Positions 1 to 5,426 of a stretch of DNA of 5,426 nt are shown piece by piece. The position numbers and the translations under genes were made by a program. The notes beneath the pieces were generated by a model. The model had not been told where the DNA came from. It was given only the letters and a program-made list of their open reading frames with translations, and searched no databases. The stretch's first letter is position 1. Each line of letters opens with the position of its first letter. Source of the stretch: BTUB01 sp964392765 (GTDB lineage Bacteria > Babelota > Babeliae > Babelales > Vermiphilaceae); contig CAYMRF010000070.1 of NCBI GenBank assembly GCA_964392765.1, positions 1 to 5,426 on the forward strand. The letters are read 5' to 3'.

Positions 1-101
1 AGGATCGCCAGTCCGCCCCTTCGACTATGCTCAGGATAAACTCCGCTTGCCCGGCTTTGTCCGGCGTAGCCTTGGCGAAGACGGAATAAGCGTAGGCTGG
101 A
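1..101. repeat. GC-rich intergenic patch, probable dispersed repeat
   Basis: This stretch directly follows the stop codon of the first carrier gene and has no coding signal. By my count 60 of its first 100 bases are G or C, clearly richer than the AT-rich genes and spacers beside it. It is built of short modules: CCCTTCGACTATGCTCAGGA (17-36), an ACTCCGCTTG block, a CCGG-ctttgt-CCGG self-complementary piece near 51-64, and GTAGC followed by GCGAAGACGG (66-84). From memory, strings such as CTTCGAC..GCTCAGGA and GCGAAGACGG belong to dispersed intergenic repeats in many bacterial genomes; that is recollection, not a search. Related fragments reappear upstream of the carrier at 1516-1571. No T-run follows a stem, so it is not an obvious intrinsic terminator. 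It may continue beyond the left edge. Confidence 0.45.
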
Positions 102-1499
102 TTATTCTTTTTCGGCTCCAATAACCTCATTACGGGCTACCGCCTTTTCGAACCGCTTGCCCAGAAGGATAGCAGCGACTACCCAGATTCCTATGACCCC
201 GGCAAAAAAGATACCGTAAGCCGTAAAAATTAGGGCTTCCCCTAGGTATTCGGCAAAAACGTTAAAGGTTGAACCAGTGGTTTTAGCAAACTTACTGCCA
301 AATGCATCAATCCAGGATTTAGATTTAAATTTAATCTCTTTAACGGTCGGAATATAGAGGCTTTCTCTCACAGGATAACTAAATCCATAGTTGATTGCTC
401 TCATGATTATAAAGATTGAAAGCAGCCCAAATGGGGTATAATTAAACATGAAGTAAAAAAGAAGCAAACCAGTAGCCACCGGAATCAGCAAGAGGCATAA
501 GCGCTCTCCAAGCCTATTCATCAAGGTTTTAGTACCCAAGAATGATATGAGGAACCCTATTAAATGGGTCCAGAAGATGATTTGAAAGAGAAAGCTACTG
601 ATATCAGAAACAGACGTTGAGTTAGCCTGCGCTATACCCACCTTTTGATAGTTTAAAACCGTATTAATGATCTCGTAGAAAAAAACCATACAGAAAATAC
701 CCAGCAAATACGGGTATTTAATAAACATTTTAAGACCCGCGAAAAGGCCAGTTTTTTCATCACCTGTCTTACTACGCTCTTTTTCTACCTGATAAGCGGC
801 CTCATAACCATGCAAATATTTACCTGAAACATTTTTCATGAGTGCCATAATTGCAAAAGGAACCACCAGAACCATCATGGCAGAATAAGCAAGCAATAGT
901 TGGTGGCGCGCAATATCAGAGCTCACATAAGCAGCCAGAGGATTTGAATGGCTTAAAATAGCCCATGCCAACCCCGCGCTCACCATTCCGCCCAATTTGG
1001 AACCCGAAACCATCAGTCCATAATTTTTCTTTGCTTCTTCTGGATCAGTTATAGAGTTAGCGAATGCCCAAAACACACTCACCATAAAAGGAGAATACCC
1101 CTCTACAAAGAAGTAGAAAAACCATCCAAATATACGATACGGGCTGGAATCGGTATTCGAAAGTCCGATTACCGGATGGCTTATAAGAAAAGCAAAGACT
1201 AAACCTAAAACGCCATAAAAAATACTGTAAACGTATAAAAGGTGATAACGGCGTAAGCGGTCCACCAGAAGCGAGTAAAGCAAAATGGCCGGAACAAGGA
1301 CAAACATGGAGGCGTATTTTGCATAGGGAATGTAGGATTTACCCACTACTACTACGAATATGGAATCTTTTAATTCTTTTAAGATGGTATAAGAAGCGAT
1401 GACACAGAAAAAGGTAACCGTTAAAAGCAGTAACTTAAGACGCTCATGCGGCTCAACATCAAATAACGATTTAAAGAGATTGGCAACCCTCAACCTCAT
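102..1499 (-). CDS. tlc: ATP/ADP carrier (TLC/NTT family), first copy
   Basis: This is a 465-residue inner-membrane nucleotide carrier, close to the roughly 500 residues usual for TLC/NTT proteins, which exchange host ATP for ADP or import nucleotides. The first membrane helix (about 21-40) leads into KELKDSIF (41-48), the family's conserved lysine-aspartate motif. Other family blocks are the glutamate in FFVEGYS (E133) followed by FWAFANSITDPEEAKK, KYPYLLGIF with a later glutamate (E276), and RESLYIP...KSKSWIDAFGSK (378-403). I count about eleven to twelve hydrophobic segments, with a charged cytoplasmic-type loop at 222-259. The ATG at 1499 is supported by an AAAGGGGA ribosome-binding site eight bases or so upstream. 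It lies downstream of a second carrier but is separated from it by a terminator-like hairpin, so it may have its own promoter. Position 378 is Arg where the second copy has Lys. Which nucleotides it carries cannot be read from sequence alone; the family call is secure. Confidence 0.95.
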   Translation of the reverse strand: MRLRVANLFKSLFDVEPHERLKLLLLTVTFFCVIASYTILKELKDSIFVVVVGKSYIPYAKYASMFVLVPAILLYSLLVDRLRRYHLLYVYSIFYGVLGLVFAFLISHPVIGLSNTDSSPYRIFGWFFYFFVEGYSPFMVSVFWAFANSITDPEEAKKNYGLMVSGSKLGGMVSAGLAWAILSHSNPLAAYVSSDIARHQLLLAYSAMMVLVVPFAIMALMKNVSGKYLHGYEAAYQVEKERSKTGDEKTGLFAGLKMFIKYPYLLGIFCMVFFYEIINTVLNYQKVGIAQANSTSVSDISSFLFQIIFWTHLIGFLISFLGTKTLMNRLGERLCLLLIPVATGLLLFYFMFNYTPFGLLSIFIIMRAINYGFSYPVRESLYIPTVKEIKFKSKSWIDAFGSKFAKTTGSTFNVFAEYLGEALIFTAYGIFFAGVIGIWVVAAILLGKRFEKAVARNEVIGAEKE

Positions 1500-1506
1500 A
1501 GAGATT

Positions 1507-1514
1507 TCCCCTTT
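1507..1514 (-). promoter_or_regulatory. Ribosome-binding site of first carrier
   Basis: On the minus strand the bases read AAAGGGGA, ending seven bases before the ATG at 1499. This is a good purine-rich Shine-Dalgarno match at normal spacing and fixes the start of the first carrier gene. Confidence 0.7.
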
Positions 1515-1515
1515 A

Positions 1516-1571
1516 CTCAGCGGATAATCCGCTTAAACATACTTTTAGTAATTTTACCCCGTCTTCGCTAC
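1516..1571. repeat. Degenerate copies of the left-edge repeat modules
   Basis: The leader of the first carrier carries two fragments that resemble the GC-rich patch at 1-101. CTCAG-CG-GATAA-TCCGCTT (1516-1534) aligns with CTCAG-GATAA-AC-TCCGCTT (30-48) in the same orientation, with seventeen matching bases and two 2-base indels. CCGTCTTCGCTAC (1559-1571) is the reverse complement of GTAGC-GAAGACGG, which matches GTAGC-cttggc-GAAGACGG at 66-84 with six bases missing. Each match alone could be chance; together they suggest decayed copies of one repeat family on both sides of the gene. The first fragment overlaps the leader palindrome described separately. Confidence 0.35.
1519..1533. promoter_or_regulatory. 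Short palindrome in leader of first carrier
   Basis: AGCGGA-TAA-TCCGCT is a perfect 6-base-pair inverted repeat with a three-base centre. In the minus-strand transcript it would form a compact hairpin ending four bases upstream of the ribosome-binding site. It could be an operator, an RNA element affecting translation, or simply part of a repeat. A possible -10 box (TAAAAT, 1556-1551, minus strand) lies just upstream, but I see no matching -35 box. Confidence 0.35.
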
Positions 1572-1599
1572 CACCCCACTCCTTAAAAACCTCATTTAG

Positions 1600-1637
1600 A
1601 AAAAGAGCCTTCTTGAATAAACAGGAAGGCTCTTTTT
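1600..1637 (-). terminator. Rho-independent terminator of second carrier
   Basis: A perfect 13-base-pair stem pairs AAAAAGAGCCTTC (1600-1612) with GAAGGCTCTTTTT (1625-1637). The plus-strand version extends by three more pairs including one G-U wobble. It starts 22 bases after the stop codon of the second carrier. The A-run on one side and T-run on the other mean that it could stop transcripts in both directions, but only the leftward gene ends here. It should reduce read-through from the second carrier into the first. Confidence 0.88.
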
Positions 1638-1659
1638 TAAGATATCATATTATGCAGTC

Positions 1660-3039
1660 TTAACAAACAAGTTTGTCTTGTTCAACTGCTTTTTCATAGG
1701 TTTTGCCAAGATAGAGAGCTACCAAGACCCATGCTGCAATCAATCCGAATGAAAGATATGATGAGAATGCGATGAAGGCGGTTAAGCCAGCTTCTGCACC
1801 CATCTTCTTGGTGAAAGATGATTGCATCATATTGACGCCTGAGCCTGCAGCTTTTGAACCGCGAGAACCGAAGGTTTCAATCCATGCTTGAGATTTATAT
1901 TTCACATCATGGCTGGTTGGAACGTAGAGAGTTTTCAATGCAGGACCATTCAAGGCATAGTTAATTGCTTTTGCCGCAACCATGATCCAGAACAGAACGT
2001 GTACTACTGGGTATGCTTTGAAGCTCCATACCATCGCAAGTACGATGAATGGCATTAACACCAATGATACTTTAATACCCAAACGACGTTGAATATTGCT
2101 GATACCAAAGAGCAAGCAAAGGAATGATACCACGTTCACCCACACTGCATAGTCGCCCAAGTATGCTGAACGAGCAGTTTCGGTAGCGTATTCGCTCATA
2201 ACCAAGAATTTGAAGTTGTAATCGATGATGGTGATGATGATTTCATAGATACCAATTACCGCGAAGATACCAAGCAAGTATGGTTGTTTAACCATCAAGA
2301 TTAAGCCTTCAAAGAATCCAGGCTCAACTTCTTTTGCCGCACCTTTATCATGGGTGTGATAGCCAGCCATTTCGCTCTTAGGGGTAGTTCTCATAAAGAT
2401 ATATACGCAGAGCATCATGAGACCAATCAAGATACCGCAGATTAATACGGTTGGAGCACTGGTTCCGAAAACGTTTTTACCCAATGGGGTGAGGTATTTA
2501 GGCCCGAGAATTGCGCCCAACTGGCCAAACATAACAACCAAGGGGAAGCCACGTTTTGCTGAGTTAGGGCTTACTAAGTCTGCAGCGAATGCCCAGAACA
2601 AAGCAACTACGATTGAACCATAGCTTTCTACGAATACATACCAGAACCAGCCAATCCAACGGCTAGAATCAACGGTGGTATTTGCAAGGCCGATGGTGCC
2701 ATGGTAGAACAACAAGCCGAAAATGATTGAACCAAGAATATAGGCTCCGCCAATTACATAGAACAACTTTTCACGAGAAAATTTATCAACCATTTTGTTG
2801 TAAATAATCACGAGAGGGAACAATACGATAAGAGAAACCCACTTAGCCATTGGCTGATAGGTTACCCCTACGATTGAGCTGAAGATGGAGTCTTTAAGAG
2901 GACGCAATGTCCAATAGACACCGATTACGAGAGCAAAAATTACTCCCAGCTTTAGAAATTTTTTGAGCTCTTCTCTTTGAAAATCGCCGAACCAGGCTTT
3001 CAAAAAGGAAATAATGGGATTAGAAGCTTTCGCTTGCAT
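1660..3039 (-). CDS. tlc: ATP/ADP carrier (TLC/NTT family), second copy
   Basis: This is a 459-residue membrane protein of the TLC/NTT nucleotide carrier family, which in intracellular bacteria trades ADP for host ATP or imports nucleotides across the inner membrane. Family blocks, numbered from the chosen start, are TLRPLKDSIF (44-53, with K49), VFVESYGSIVVALFWAFAADL with E138, KQPYLLGIF (251-259) followed by E266, and LKTLYVP...YKSQAWIETFGSRGSK (368-396, with K369). About eleven to twelve hydrophobic segments are visible, with a hydrophilic loop at 217-245. The reading frame stays open to a TTG at 3096, adding 19 hydrophobic residues. I reject that extension: the ATG at 3039 has AAAGGG at good spacing, and the family normally begins with a short polar N-terminus as seen here. 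It shares the full architecture and several blocks with the first carrier but differs at most other positions, so the two are old paralogues. It is transcribed divergently from lon and ends in a strong hairpin. Confidence 0.95.
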   Translation of the reverse strand: MQAKASNPIISFLKAWFGDFQREELKKFLKLGVIFALVIGVYWTLRPLKDSIFSSIVGVTYQPMAKWVSLIVLFPLVIIYNKMVDKFSREKLFYVIGGAYILGSIIFGLLFYHGTIGLANTTVDSSRWIGWFWYVFVESYGSIVVALFWAFAADLVSPNSAKRGFPLVVMFGQLGAILGPKYLTPLGKNVFGTSAPTVLICGILIGLMMLCVYIFMRTTPKSEMAGYHTHDKGAAKEVEPGFFEGLILMVKQPYLLGIFAVIGIYEIIITIIDYNFKFLVMSEYATETARSAYLGDYAVWVNVVSFLCLLFGISNIQRRLGIKVSLVLMPFIVLAMVWSFKAYPVVHVLFWIMVAAKAINYALNGPALKTLYVPTSHDVKYKSQAWIETFGSRGSKAAGSGVNMMQSSFTKKMGAEAGLTAFIAFSSYLSFGLIAAWVLVALYLGKTYEKAVEQDKLVC

Positions 3040-3048
3040 AGTATGTAA

Positions 3049-3054
3049 CCCTTT
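3049..3054 (-). promoter_or_regulatory. Ribosome-binding site of second carrier, decides the start
   Basis: The minus strand reads AAAGGG nine bases before the ATG at 3039. It resembles the AAAGGGGA site of the first carrier. No comparable site precedes the TTG at 3096, so this site decides in favour of the shorter protein. Confidence 0.7.
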
Positions 3055-3097
3055 AACAAGAAGAAAATAAAATGATAATAAAACGACTACAAACAAC

Positions 3098-3111
3098 GTT
3101 ACGATAGTAAC
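3098..3111. promoter_or_regulatory. Inverted repeat GTTAC-GATA-GTAAC
   Basis: Two perfect 5-base arms flank a four-base centre. It lies about 60 bases upstream of the second carrier's start, inside the leader expected from the promoter at 3238-3267. A related string, ACGATAAC, occurs at 3143-3150. It could be a regulator site or a weak RNA hairpin; arms this short also arise by chance in AT-rich DNA. Confidence 0.25.
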
Positions 3112-3123
3112 AAAAGATTAATC

Positions 3124-3139
3124 ATTTGTAAAAACAAAT
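3124..3139. promoter_or_regulatory. Inverted repeat ATTTGT-AAAA-ACAAAT
   Basis: Two perfect 6-base arms flank an AAAA centre, a layout typical of dimeric repressor operators and also of a small RNA hairpin. It lies in the probable leader of the second carrier. The arms are AT-rich, so stability as RNA would be low and a protein-binding role is as likely as an RNA one. Function is unproven. Confidence 0.3.
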
Positions 3140-3237
3140 ATAACGATAACCTCCCTATACTATTACCTAAATGCCCCTTTCTTAAAAAATTATGAATATA
3201 AGGATTCGAATTTCCCTAATAAGCTACTCGGAACCGC

Positions 3238-3267
3238 ATAATATTTCAAATTTTCCCCTCATTTCAA
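3238..3267 (-). promoter_or_regulatory. Sigma70-like promoter toward second carrier
   Basis: On the minus strand TTGAAA (3267-3262, five of six consensus bases) is followed after 18 bases by TATTAT (3243-3238, five of six). Transcription would begin near 3231, giving a leader of about 190 bases before the ATG at 3039. A weaker alternative, TTGTTT-18-TTTTAT at 3096-3067, would give a leader of about 20 bases. Both could be used. A match this good in 350 AT-rich bases is suggestive but not conclusive. Confidence 0.5.
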
Positions 3268-3286
3268 GCAAAATCACAATTTGGAT

Positions 3287-3336
3287 AGTGGCTAGACTCC
3301 CTTCTTTAGAACCTAAAAATAGAGTGGCTAAAACTC
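3287..3336. repeat. Two near-identical AGTGGCTA..ACTC elements upstream of lon
   Basis: AGTGGCTA-G-ACTC (3287-3299) recurs as AGTGGCTA-AA-ACTC (3323-3336), with starts 36 bases apart. In both, AGT and ACT form short inverted arms around GGCTA. The second copy immediately precedes the lon -10 box. They could be paired operator sites for a regulator of lon. The well-known HrcA site (CIRCE, TTAGCACTC-N9-GAGTGCTAA) has a similar half-site but different order and spacing, so I do not call it CIRCE. Confidence 0.35.
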
Positions 3337-3344
3337 TTATTTTT
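3315..3344. promoter_or_regulatory. Hairpin overlapping the lon promoter region
   Basis: AAAAATAGAGT (3315-3325) pairs with ACTCT-T-ATTTTT (3333-3344), giving 11 pairs with a single bulged T and a seven-base loop GGCTAAA. It ends in a T-run, so it looks like a weak terminator on the plus strand, but no rightward gene precedes it. It sits where the -35 region of lon should be, so an operator is an equally good reading. Confidence 0.35.
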
Positions 3345-3352
3345 GCTATAGT
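3344..3352 (+). promoter_or_regulatory. Extended -10 promoter of lon
   Basis: TGC-TATAGT combines a TG extension with a -10 box matching five of six consensus bases. No good -35 box is seen 16-18 bases upstream, which fits an extended -10 promoter or one needing an activator. Transcription would begin near 3359, about 30 bases before the lon start. I see no CIRCE element or sigma32-type heat-shock promoter. Confidence 0.45.
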
Positions 3353-3377
3353 TTTATAAGACTCAAAAATTTATTCT

Positions 3378-3381
3378 GGGG
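3378..3381 (+). promoter_or_regulatory. Ribosome-binding site of lon
   Basis: TGGGG ends eight bases before the ATG at 3390. It is a short but well-placed Shine-Dalgarno sequence and supports this start. Confidence 0.55.
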
Positions 3382-3389
3382 CACTCACT

Positions 3390-5426
3390 ATGGAACAACA
3401 AATCACTCATGTGGAAGAAAATGGCACTCAATTAGCCCTTCTTCCTTTAAAAAACGTCGTCATCCTTCCTAAAAGCATTATTCCTATCATAGTAGGCAGG
3501 CAATCCTCTATTGATGCCGTGGAATTTGCATTAAAAAATAACCAATCAATTTTTATTACGGCACAAAAAAATGCAAAAACTGAAGTTCCCACCGAACATG
3601 ATGTTTTTCACTTTGGAACGCGCTCTTCAATTCTTCAAGTAATGCGCATGCCCAATGGCTCGCTTAAATTGCTCGCAGAAGGTATTTGCCGCTCGAAAAT
3701 GACTAAAGCCGATCACAGCCAAGGGTTTCTCACCGTTACCTGCGAGGATATTCCTACCACTAGCGCTGAGCTCACCACTGAGATTGAAGCATTATGGCGC
3801 CAACTCAAAACGCTTTACACCGAATATGCAAAGCTGAATGAAAAGATTCCTGCAGATTTAATGGCAAACGTTAAAACGGCTGCCGAAATGGATCATATTA
3901 CTGATACGATTGCGGTTCAAATTAAAAATCTTTCTTTTGATGACCGCCAAGCAATTCTTGAAACGCCCGATCTTAAACAGCGCATGTTTACTCTTTGCTC
4001 ATTGATTAGCAAAGAAATTGAGATTTTGGAAACTGAGCAACGAATCCGCGGACGCATACAAACATCAGTAGAAAAGAGCCAAAAAGAGTATTATCTCACT
4101 GAGCAAATTAAGGCTATTCAAAAAGAGCTGGGTCGCGAAGATCAAACGGCTGAAATTGCTCAATTGCGCCAAAAATCAAAAACTCTCGGGCTTTCTGAAG
4201 AAGCGCAAGAAAAAGTGGATAAAGAATTACGCCGCCTTGAGCAAATGCCCCCCCTTTCTTCTGAAGCTGTGGTAAGTAGAAATTATGTTGATTGGGTGCT
4301 TTCTTTGCCATGGACTAAAAGCAGCAAAGATACCATTAGCTTAGGTCAAGCAGAAAAGATTCTTAATAAGCGTCATGCGGGATTGCTCAAAGCCAAAGAG
4401 CGTATTATTGAATTTTTAGCTGCTAAAAAATTCTCAAAAAATATGAGTCGTGCTCCCATTATTTGTTTAGTGGGGCCTCCAGGCGTTGGTAAAACCTCAT
4501 TAGCTTCATCAATTGCGGACAGTTTAAGCCGTGAATTTGTGCGTATTTCTTTAGGCGGAATTAAAGATGAAGCGGAAATTCGTGGTCACCGCAGAACGTA
4601 TATCGGCGCATTGCCGGGTAAAATCATTCAAGCAATGAAAAAAGCTAAAACGATTAATCCGGTTATCTTGCTAGATGAAATTGATAAAATGAGCCGCGAT
4701 CTTCATGGAGATCCTGCTTCTGCATTATTAGAAGTATTAGATCCAGAACAAAACAAAACATTTGTGGATCACTTTTTAGATCTGGAATACAACCTTTCAC
4801 AAGTGATGTTTATCACTACCGCAAACACGCTGGATGGAATTCCCTATCCGCTCTTTGATCGTATGGAAGTAATCTCTCTTTCTGGATATACCGAAGCAGA
4901 GAAGATTGCAATTGCTAAAGATTTTCTTATTCCTAAAAATCTTGAAGAGTATGGCCTTACTAATAAGCAATTTATCATCAGTGATCCAATGCTCTTGCTT
5001 ATTATTTCTCAATACACCAAAGAAGCAGGGGTGCGCCAACTTGAGCGTACCGTTGCGAAACTGATGCGCAAAGCAATTCAAGCACTTTTGAAAGATAAAG
5101 AAGCAAAAAATGTTACCATTACCGAAGCAATGATTAAAGATTGGTTAGGTAATCCACGCTACAAGAAAACTAGTCTCAACGTTCAAAAAGATAAAATAGG
5201 TATTGTTACCGGTCTTGCATGGACAGAGATGGGCGGCGACGTGATGGAGATTGAAACTTCGGTTTTAACCGGAAAAGGTGGCCTCACCCTCACCGGACAA
5301 TTGGGCGATGTGATGCAAGAATCGGCTCATGCTGCTTTGAGCTATATTCGTTCACGTACGGCGAAATTAGGGCTTAAAGAATCATTTTATTCTAATAAAG
5401 ATATACATATTCATATCCCTGAAGGC
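3390..5426 (+). CDS. lon: ATP-dependent protease Lon (LonA type), 3' end beyond window
   Basis: Lon is a cytoplasmic homohexameric AAA+ serine protease that unfolds and degrades damaged and regulatory proteins. The 679 visible residues form one uninterrupted frame. The N-terminal substrate-binding domain spans about 15-208 (LALLPLKNVVILP onward), followed by a helical linker with the family motif KEYYLTEQIKAIQKELG (232-248). The AAA+ module has Walker A GPPGVGKTS (362-370), Walker B VILLDEID (425-432), sensor-1 N479, the arginine finger in FDRMEV (R491) and sensor-2 in AGVRQLER (R549). The protease domain begins around 600 with GIVTGLAWTEMGGD and is cut by the window edge after HIHIPEG. By alignment with E. 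coli Lon the catalytic serine should follow about eight residues later and the lysine about 43 residues later, so neither is visible. All ATPase residues are intact. Start choice rests on the ribosome-binding site and the normal N-terminal length. It is divergent from the carrier and shows no operon partner here. Confidence 0.98.
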   Translation, partial: MEQQITHVEENGTQLALLPLKNVVILPKSIIPIIVGRQSSIDAVEFALKNNQSIFITAQKNAKTEVPTEHDVFHFGTRSSILQVMRMPNGSLKLLAEGICRSKMTKADHSQGFLTVTCEDIPTTSAELTTEIEALWRQLKTLYTEYAKLNEKIPADLMANVKTAAEMDHITDTIAVQIKNLSFDDRQAILETPDLKQRMFTLCSLISKEIEILETEQRIRGRIQTSVEKSQKEYYLTEQIKAIQKELGREDQTAEIAQLRQKSKTLGLSEEAQEKVDKELRRLEQMPPLSSEAVVSRNYVDWVLSLPWTKSSKDTISLGQAEKILNKRHAGLLKAKERIIEFLAAKKFSKNMSRAPIICLVGPPGVGKTSLASSIADSLSREFVRISLGGIKDEAEIRGHRRTYIGALPGKIIQAMKKAKTINPVILLDEIDKMSRDLHGDPASALLEVLDPEQNKTFVDHFLDLEYNLSQVMFITTANTLDGIPYPLFDRMEVISLSGYTEAEKIAIAKDFLIPKNLEEYGLTNKQFIISDPMLLLIISQYTKEAGVRQLERTVAKLMRKAIQALLKDKEAKNVTITEAMIKDWLGNPRYKKTSLNVQKDKIGIVTGLAWTEMGGDVMEIETSVLTGKGGLTLTGQLGDVMQESAHAALSYIRSRTAKLGLKESFYSNKDIHIHIPEG

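Larger units (their letters stand above)
3040..3389. other. Divergent control region between second carrier and lon
   Basis: This 350-base AT-rich spacer holds no convincing gene. It must contain the promoters of both the leftward carrier and rightward lon. From left to right I see the carrier's ribosome-binding site (3049-3054), two small inverted repeats (3098-3111 and 3124-3139), a leftward sigma70-like promoter (3238-3267), a pair of near-identical short repeats (3287-3336), a hairpin (3315-3344), and an extended -10 promoter and ribosome-binding site for lon. An open frame of 55 codons at 3192-3359 on the plus strand lacks a ribosome-binding site and is probably chance. Confidence 0.7.

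Noticed and set aside
2417..2623. Plus-strand open frame of 68 codons
   Set aside because: It lies wholly inside the second carrier on the opposite strand and has no ribosome-binding site or family likeness; it is a shadow frame.
3039..3096. Signal peptide on the second carrier
   Set aside because: The hydrophobic stretch is only produced by reading from the TTG upstream of the supported ATG start, and TLC carriers do not use cleaved signal peptides.
3201..3216. TTCGAAT string resembling the T-loop of a tRNA or an attachment site
   Set aside because: The flanking bases do not form the required T-arm stem or acceptor stem, and no anticodon or D arm is present nearby on either strand.
3192..3359. 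Plus-strand open frame of 55 codons upstream of lon
   Set aside because: It has no ribosome-binding site before the ATG, no recognisable motif, and overlaps the proposed leftward promoter, the short repeats and the lon -10 box. A frame of this length is expected by chance.
3322..3386. Possible CIRCE heat-shock element (GAGTGGCTAA and GCACTC)
   Set aside because: The half-sites are in the wrong order, 50 bases apart, and the first has an extra G, so it does not fit the TTAGCACTC-N9-GAGTGCTAA consensus.
4114..4311. Minus-strand open frame of 65 codons
   Set aside because: It is antisense to the conserved Lon linker and AAA+ start and is a shadow of that gene.
4797..5081. Minus-strand open frame of 94 codons
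   Set aside because: It is antisense to the AAA+ region of Lon, which is clearly coding in the other frame, and shows no recognisable domain.

Overview
The window holds three protein genes. Two tandem leftward genes encode ATP/ADP (nucleotide) carriers of the TLC/NTT family. One rightward gene, cut by the right edge, encodes the ATP-dependent protease Lon. No RNA gene, CRISPR array, transposase or phage gene was seen.

Organism: TLC/NTT carriers are known from obligate intracellular bacteria (Chlamydiae, Rickettsiales, Dependentiae/TM6 and similar lineages) and from plastids, where they exchange ADP for ATP or import nucleotides. Two diverged copies side by side, AT-rich spacers and ordinary bacterial ribosome-binding sites point to a host-dependent bacterium. 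My best guess is Candidatus Dependentiae (Babeliae) or another intracellular lineage. This rests on gene content and general sequence feel, not on a database match.

Layout: Bases 1-101 are an unusually GC-rich (about 60%) non-coding patch with the look of a dispersed intergenic repeat. Bases 102-1499 (minus) are the first carrier. Bases 1500-1659 contain its ribosome-binding site, a short palindrome, degenerate copies of motifs from the left-edge repeat, and a strong hairpin terminator that ends the second carrier. Bases 1660-3039 (minus) are the second carrier, with its start placed at the ATG at 3039. Bases 3040-3389 form a divergent control region, with a good sigma70-like promoter pointing left, several small inverted repeats, and an extended -10 promoter pointing right into lon. 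Lon runs from 3390 to the edge and stops being visible about eight residues before the expected catalytic serine.

How the genes fit together: the two carriers would sit in the inner membrane and take ATP or other nucleotides from the host cytoplasm. Lon is a housekeeping protein-quality enzyme that shares only the control region with them; nothing in the sequence links it functionally to the carriers. The window is mostly ordinary biology for an energy parasite. The points deserving a second look are the divergence of the two carriers, the repeat modules around the first carrier, and the structured lon/carrier control region. I found no convincing sign of a new multi-gene system.
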